This document shows, in pieces, positions 4,450 through 8,413 of a stretch of DNA of 8,413 bases. A program made the translations under genes and the position numbers. The DNA lies in the NCBI GenBank assembly GCA_030600865.1, contig JAUVUS010000084.1, forward strand, positions 1 through 8,413, read 5' to 3'. How positions within the stretch are numbered: position 1 is the stretch's first letter; every line of letters begins with the position of its first letter. The stretch is from Bacteroidales bacterium (lineage in GTDB: Bacteria; Bacteroidota; Bacteroidia; Bacteroidales; UBA12077). The notes below the pieces were generated by a model. It made no database searches, had not been told where the DNA came from, and saw only the letters and a list, made by a program, of their open reading frames with translations.

Positions 4450-6756
4450 TCATTTTTGTTCTTGCTCTCTTTGTTGTTTTCTCTTTCTTCCGAATATTCT
4501 TCGAATAAATTCTCCTATATCTGTATCGTCTTTTCTAAAAAAATCATAAATCCAGGGTTCTCCTTCTTCATCAAAATCATTGCAATTCAGTTGAGACTGT
4601 ATTGAATCAGGAATATTGAATTTTTCATTTCCCAGATAAGAATACTTATTATCCTTATATAGTTTTTGAAAGAAATTTGCAAAAACAGGAAGAGCTGAAT
4701 ATGCACCTTGCCCGTACGTTGTTGTTTCGAACCTTACAACCGGGTTATCACCTCCTACCCAAACGCCTGCTATTAATTTGGGGTTCATTCCAATAAACCA
4801 GGCATCTGTATTGTTTTGAGTAGTTCCTGTTTTTCCGGCAAAATCTCCTTCAAATTTCCAAATGGATCGTAAGCCATTCGCTGTTCCCCGATCAACAACA
4901 CCTTGCATCATTGCTAAAACTGTTTGAGCAATTTCTTCTGTTATTACAGTATCCCCAAGCTCATGTACCGGATCAAAGTATAAAATATTACCCTCCGAAT
5001 CTTCAATTCTTCGAATAATTCGAGGTTCAATATTTCTTCCATCATTTAAAAATACAGCATATGATTTTACCATTTCGTAAAGAGATATTTCTCCTGTACC
5101 TAAAGCGAATGAAGGAACCGGGGGTAAATAGGAAGTTATTCCCATTTTGTGTGCTAGTTTAATTGTAGAATCAATTCCTGCCTGCATTAATAGCTTAACA
5201 CTAATTGTATTCATAGAATTTGCCAAAGCACCTTTTACAGAATAATATCCACCATAGCCTCCATCAGAATTTTTAGGAGTCCAGTCATCATAATCTTCAT
5301 AAACTACACTATCGTTTTCAAAAAAATCACAGGGTTTTATTCCATGTTTTAGTGCCGAGGCGTAGATGATTGGCTTTATTGTTGATCCTGTCTGCCTTTT
5401 TGAAGTAACATGATCGTATTTAAAATACTTATAATTTACTCCACCAACCCAAGCAAGAATATCCCCTGTATGACCATTCATAACCAGCGATCCTGTTTGT
5501 AGTGTTTTAAAGTGATGCAATAAAGAATCCAAAGGCGATATTAAAGTATCTTCTATTCCATTCCAGGTAAAAATTTCCGTATTACGCAGAACTTTCATTG
5601 CAGCAATTGCCTCATCTTGCGACAAACCTTCTTTTATTAATAATTTATAAGCCTGGCTTTGCCCTATTTGTAATAATGCAAGTTTCGGATTCCTAATCCA
5701 GGGCTCTTCTCCATTCCAGTGATCATCAAAAGTTATCTGCAGTTTAGATAAATGATTTGCCACAGATTGTTCTAAATACTCCTGCATTTTACCATTTAGA
5801 GTGGTATATACTTTTAATCCATCGGTATATAAATTGTATTTACTACCATCTGACCTATTTTTTTTCTCTAATATTTCTATGCATCTTTTTTTTAGATACT
5901 CGCGAAAATAAGGTGCCGGACCTTCTACATGTGTAAGTTTTCGATATTGTATTGATATCGGAATTTGTTTTAACGAATCCAATTCTTCTTTTCTCAGATA
6001 TCCATACTTATGCATTTGTCTTAATACAATATTCCTCCGTTTGAGAGCCGCTTCTTTATTTGTCCTGGGATTGTAACTTGTATTAGCTTTTAATAAACCA
6101 ACCAACATTGCCGATTCTTCAATTTTAAGTTCAGAAGGTTGTTTATTAAAAAAAATAATGGATGCAGTTTCTATTCCATAGGTATTTTCACCAAACGAAA
6201 CAGTATTCAAATAAAGCTCTAATATTTCTTTTTTTGAATATAATTTCTCAATTCGTCGAGCTACAATCATTTCCCTGATTTTTGCCACAGGAATTGTCAT
6301 AATTCCAAAATTTTTTCTACCATAAAGGTTTTTAGCTAATTGCTGTGTTATGGTACTCCCTCCCCCAGAGCTTCGATCAAATAAAATAACTGTTTTTACC
6401 AGAACTCTTAAGGTGCTTTTAGGATCGATACCATGATGCTCATAAAAACGAATATCTTCTGTAGCAACAAGGGCATTCAACAAATAATCAGGAATTTCTT
6501 CAATAGATGCATTCGTTCGGTTCTGGTAATAATATCGTCCTAAAAGTGTATTGTCAACAGAATAGATATTAGTAGCCGTATTATTTTTGATTTGTTTTAA
6601 TTCTGCATAAGCAGGCAAATTACCAAAAACACCAATCTTTACAAGAACAACCAAAGTAAAAATAAGAATTGATATGATAAATACTGCAATAAAAAATGAT
6701 TTAACTAAAAAATTTTTCCAGTTAATTCTTTTCTTTGAGCTCCTTTTAGCACACAT
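4450..6756 (-). CDS. Bifunctional class A penicillin-binding protein (PBP1A type)
   Basis: This 768-residue protein polymerises lipid II into glycan strands and cross-links the peptides, on the outer face of the cytoplasmic membrane. A basic cytoplasmic start (1-16) leads to one membrane anchor at about 18-42. The GT51 glycosyltransferase follows: ATEDIRFYEHHGID (98-111, catalytic E100), GGSTITQQLAKNL (132-144), KIREMIVARRIEKLYSKKEI (159-178) and GENTYGIETAS (189-199). The transpeptidase has S458-T-I-K461 as its SxxK nucleophile motif, S514-M-N516 as SxN and K642-T-G644 as KTG. All active-site motifs are intact. Between the domains, about 336-415, is a Trp-containing insert (DDHWNGEEPW, FTWNG) of unknown role. 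The C-terminal tail (741-768) is first acidic and then very basic. The start lies 9 bp after the oxidoreductase stop, so co-transcription is likely. The symbol mrcA/ponA would suit by class but orthology was not shown. Confidence 0.95.
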   Translation of the reverse strand: MCAKRSSKKRINWKNFLVKSFFIAVFIISILIFTLVVLVKIGVFGNLPAYAELKQIKNNTATNIYSVDNTLLGRYYYQNRTNASIEEIPDYLLNALVATEDIRFYEHHGIDPKSTLRVLVKTVILFDRSSGGGSTITQQLAKNLYGRKNFGIMTIPVAKIREMIVARRIEKLYSKKEILELYLNTVSFGENTYGIETASIIFFNKQPSELKIEESAMLVGLLKANTSYNPRTNKEAALKRRNIVLRQMHKYGYLRKEELDSLKQIPISIQYRKLTHVEGPAPYFREYLKKRCIEILEKKNRSDGSKYNLYTDGLKVYTTLNGKMQEYLEQSVANHLSKLQITFDDHWNGEEPWIRNPKLALLQIGQSQAYKLLIKEGLSQDEAIAAMKVLRNTEIFTWNGIEDTLISPLDSLLHHFKTLQTGSLVMNGHTGDILAWVGGVNYKYFKYDHVTSKRQTGSTIKPIIYASALKHGIKPCDFFENDSVVYEDYDDWTPKNSDGGYGGYYSVKGALANSMNTISVKLLMQAGIDSTIKLAHKMGITSYLPPVPSFALGTGEISLYEMVKSYAVFLNDGRNIEPRIIRRIEDSEGNILYFDPVHELGDTVITEEIAQTVLAMMQGVVDRGTANGLRSIWKFEGDFAGKTGTTQNNTDAWFIGMNPKLIAGVWVGGDNPVVRFETTTYGQGAYSALPVFANFFQKLYKDNKYSYLGNEKFNIPDSIQSQLNCNDFDEEGEPWIYDFFRKDDTDIGEFIRRIFGRKRKQQREQEQK

Positions 6757-6765
6757 ACAATAACA

Positions 6766-7722
6766 TTATTTACTAATAACTATCACATTCTTGCCTTTAT
6801 TGTGTCCTTTTTGAGCATATTCGTGAGCTTCGGTTATTTGTTCTAACTGGAAAGTTTTATCTATACTTATTTTTAATTTCTCTTCATTAATCCACTGAAC
6901 AATTTTATTTAAATCAGAATTATCATGTTTCATTACAAACGTTTTAGCCTTTTTCCCTTTCGAAAATAACTGATGTAGCTTGTAAATTGGCATCTTTTTT
7001 ATAGTATCAAGATAAGCTAAATTTAAATAAACCCCTCTAGGCTTTAGAAGATGTTTTATTTTGGGGAAATTATAATTCCCAGCAACATCAAAAAACACAT
7101 CAACCTTTTCGTTTAATTCAAATACATTTTGTTTCGTATAATCAATAAATTCATCTGGTTCAAATTGCTTTACAAAATTTTTACTTTTATCACTTGCAAT
7201 AGCAATTACTTTTGCTTGCATAATTTTAGCCATCTGTAAAGCAATGTGTCCAACTCCCCCTGAAGCTCCATTAATGAGAATTGTTTGCCCCACCTTTAAA
7301 TTTGCTTTATCTCGAAGGGCTTGTAATGAAGTTAACGCAACCATTGGAAAAGCAGCAGCTTCTTCTTTAGAAATATTATTAGGAACTTTTGCAAAACACT
7401 TTTCATGGCCAACAGCAAATTGAGCCAAAGCTCCACCATATTTATTATCTAAAACCCCAAATACAAAATCTCCTATTTTGAGCTTATCTATTTCATTTCC
7501 AACTTCAACAACTTCTCCACACACATCATAACCTAAAATAATTGGAAAAGGCGAACCTAAAATGAATTTGTGGTTTCCTTTACGTTGTTTCCAATCGATT
7601 GGATTTATACTTACAGCATTAACGTTAATTAAAATCTGATCCGGCTTAATTACTGGTTTCTCTACATCTTTGATTTCAAAAACATCAGGATTTCCAAATT
7701 GATTTATAATTGCTGCTTTCAT
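6766..7722 (-). CDS. Zinc-independent MDR oxidoreductase (quinone reductase-like)
   Basis: This 318-residue cytoplasmic protein of the medium-chain dehydrogenase/reductase superfamily probably transfers hydride from NADPH to a quinone or an enone/aldehyde. The N-terminal GroES-like domain (about 1-125) contains NAVSINPIDWKQRKG (35-49) and the stretch LGYDVCGEVVEVG (63-75). The Rossmann domain carries NGASGGVG (151-158) for cofactor binding, and AFPMVALTSLQAL (124-136) is typical of this branch. The Cys and His ligands and the structural-zinc loop of the alcohol dehydrogenases are absent, pointing to the zinc-free QOR/RTN4IP1-like group. Length is normal for it. The ATG at 7720-7722 is preceded on its strand by ten A (7729-7738), an A-rich leader common in Bacteroidota in place of a Shine-Dalgarno site. 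It lies 9 bp upstream of the PBP gene, probably as the first gene of that unit. Substrate is not determined. Confidence 0.88.
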   Translation of the reverse strand: MKAAIINQFGNPDVFEIKDVEKPVIKPDQILINVNAVSINPIDWKQRKGNHKFILGSPFPIILGYDVCGEVVEVGNEIDKLKIGDFVFGVLDNKYGGALAQFAVGHEKCFAKVPNNISKEEAAAFPMVALTSLQALRDKANLKVGQTILINGASGGVGHIALQMAKIMQAKVIAIASDKSKNFVKQFEPDEFIDYTKQNVFELNEKVDVFFDVAGNYNFPKIKHLLKPRGVYLNLAYLDTIKKMPIYKLHQLFSKGKKAKTFVMKHDNSDLNKIVQWINEEKLKISIDKTFQLEQITEAHEYAQKGHNKGKNVIVISK

Positions 7723-7895
7723 ATCTTATTTTTTTTTTGAATTTTTAAAGATAATTCAAAAATCTGTAATGCCAACCTAAATAAATAATTCAATTAAATT
7801 GCCATAATTAATCATTATTTAACCTGAAAAATTAGCGGTTTTCATAAATTTTTCTTTCCTTTATTAGTTGATTGGCAATCCAAATTTCAAAGTAT
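7723..7895. other. Divergent intergenic region, no assignable promoter
   Basis: These 173 bases separate the start of the oxidoreductase gene (minus) from the start of the SiaB-like gene (plus), so promoters for both should lie here. The sequence is very AT-rich. TAAATTTT at 7845-7852 differs from TAnnTTTG in one base, but no TTG stands at the right distance upstream, so it was not called. No hairpin, repeat or further coding sequence was seen. Confidence 0.4.
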
Positions 7896-8413
7896 ATGAA
7901 TATCAATACAACGTTTTGGTTTTTTGATCGAATTAAAGAAGATAACTTATGTTTGTTATATAATGGCGATTTTAGCGATGAGATCACCAATAAACTTATT
8001 GAGTTAAGTGAATATAACATAAATAACATAGATACTCTTTCCAAAATGAAAAAGAAAGCATCATTTTTAATGGCAGAATGCTTTCAAAATATTGTTCGGC
8101 ACGGAGAATCTCTCGAAGGTAAAAAACATGCATCTTCAGATGAAGGATTTTTTCTGACTAAAAACTGGCACGATATATATTATATTACTTCCGGTAATTT
8201 AATTGAGAACAATAAAATTGCGGATTTAGAACGTCAACTGGAAAAAGTTAATAGTCTGGACCGAGATGAGCTAAAAGCTTTGTATAGAGAAGTCCTTGAA
8301 AATGAAGAGATCTCTGATAAAGGAGGAGCTGGCCTGGGATTAATTGAAATGGCACGCAAGTCAGGACAAAAATTAGAATATGTTTTTAAAGATTTTGATG
8401 AACATTTCTCATT
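7896..8413 (+). CDS. SiaB-family protein kinase (DUF6272-like), 3' end outside window
   Basis: The open frame from the ATG at 7896 runs 172 codons to the window edge. It looks like the SiaB family, GHKL-fold kinases related to anti-sigma-factor kinases. The N box is MAECFQNIVRHG (59-70), with E61, N65 and H69. A glycine-rich ATP-lid motif, DKGGAGLGLIEMARKSG, lies at 141-157. In Pseudomonas aeruginosa SiaB phosphorylates SiaC (DUF1987), the PP2C-type phosphatase SiaA reverses this, and unphosphorylated SiaC activates the diguanylate cyclase SiaD. Bacteroidota homologues probably act in a similar partner-switch, often, I believe, with SiaC and a phosphatase encoded next door; those genes would lie beyond this window. 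No in-frame ATG lies shortly upstream, so this start is favoured. Family length is about 180-190 residues, so only the last few codons should be missing. An antisense frame at 7832-8044 is a shadow of this gene. Confidence 0.78.
   Translation, partial: MNINTTFWFFDRIKEDNLCLLYNGDFSDEITNKLIELSEYNINNIDTLSKMKKKASFLMAECFQNIVRHGESLEGKKHASSDEGFFLTKNWHDIYYITSGNLIENNKIADLERQLEKVNSLDRDELKALYREVLENEEISDKGGAGLGLIEMARKSGQKLEYVFKDFDEHFS

Noticed and set aside
7832..8044. Minus-strand open frame of 70 codons
   Set aside because: It lies opposite the SiaB-like gene, whose recognisable motifs fix the plus strand as coding.

Overview
This AT-rich window most likely comes from a member of the Bacteroidota. The evidence is a promoter matching the phylum's TTG / TAnnTTTG pattern ahead of the gene at 1874, starts without a Shine-Dalgarno sequence (several have A-rich leaders), and a gene set of bTHX ribosomal protein, a DUF4190-like/DUF2752-like pair and a SiaB-type kinase. 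No genus can be named from the sequence alone. No tRNA, rRNA, CRISPR array, transposase or phage gene was seen.

Layout. 1-276 (+) is the 3' part of a gene that starts outside the window. It reads as the C-terminus of small-subunit ribosomal protein bTHX with a long Lys/Pro/Glu tail, and it ends at a strong terminator hairpin (286-334). 443-1687 (-) is a 12-helix MFS-type transporter. 1874-2768 (+) is a two-gene unit with overlapping ends: a DUF4190-like membrane protein with a very acidic helical tail, then a small DUF2752-like membrane protein. 2791-3269 holds a small GIY-YIG nuclease gene (-) between a palindromic repeat and what looks like its decayed copy, which may be a small mobile or formerly mobile cassette. 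3316-7722 (-) carries three genes in one direction: a zinc-independent quinone oxidoreductase-like MDR protein, a bifunctional class A penicillin-binding protein (PBP1A type) 9 bp downstream, and a receiver-domain adenylate cyclase 78 bp further on. 7896 to the window end (+) is the 5' part of a gene for a SiaB-like GHKL kinase, divergent from the oxidoreductase and cut by the window edge.

How the parts may work together. The clearest signalling content is the response-regulator/adenylate cyclase fusion, with all expected catalytic residues, and the SiaB-like kinase, whose Pseudomonas relative controls a cyclase through the phosphoprotein SiaC. Both sit beside a peptidoglycan synthase. A functional link between them is a hypothesis. 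The most unusual DNA-level signals are the GIY-YIG gene bounded by related ATTGCGA...CTGAAGC repeats, and a palindromic core shared by two otherwise different hairpins 2.5 kb apart.
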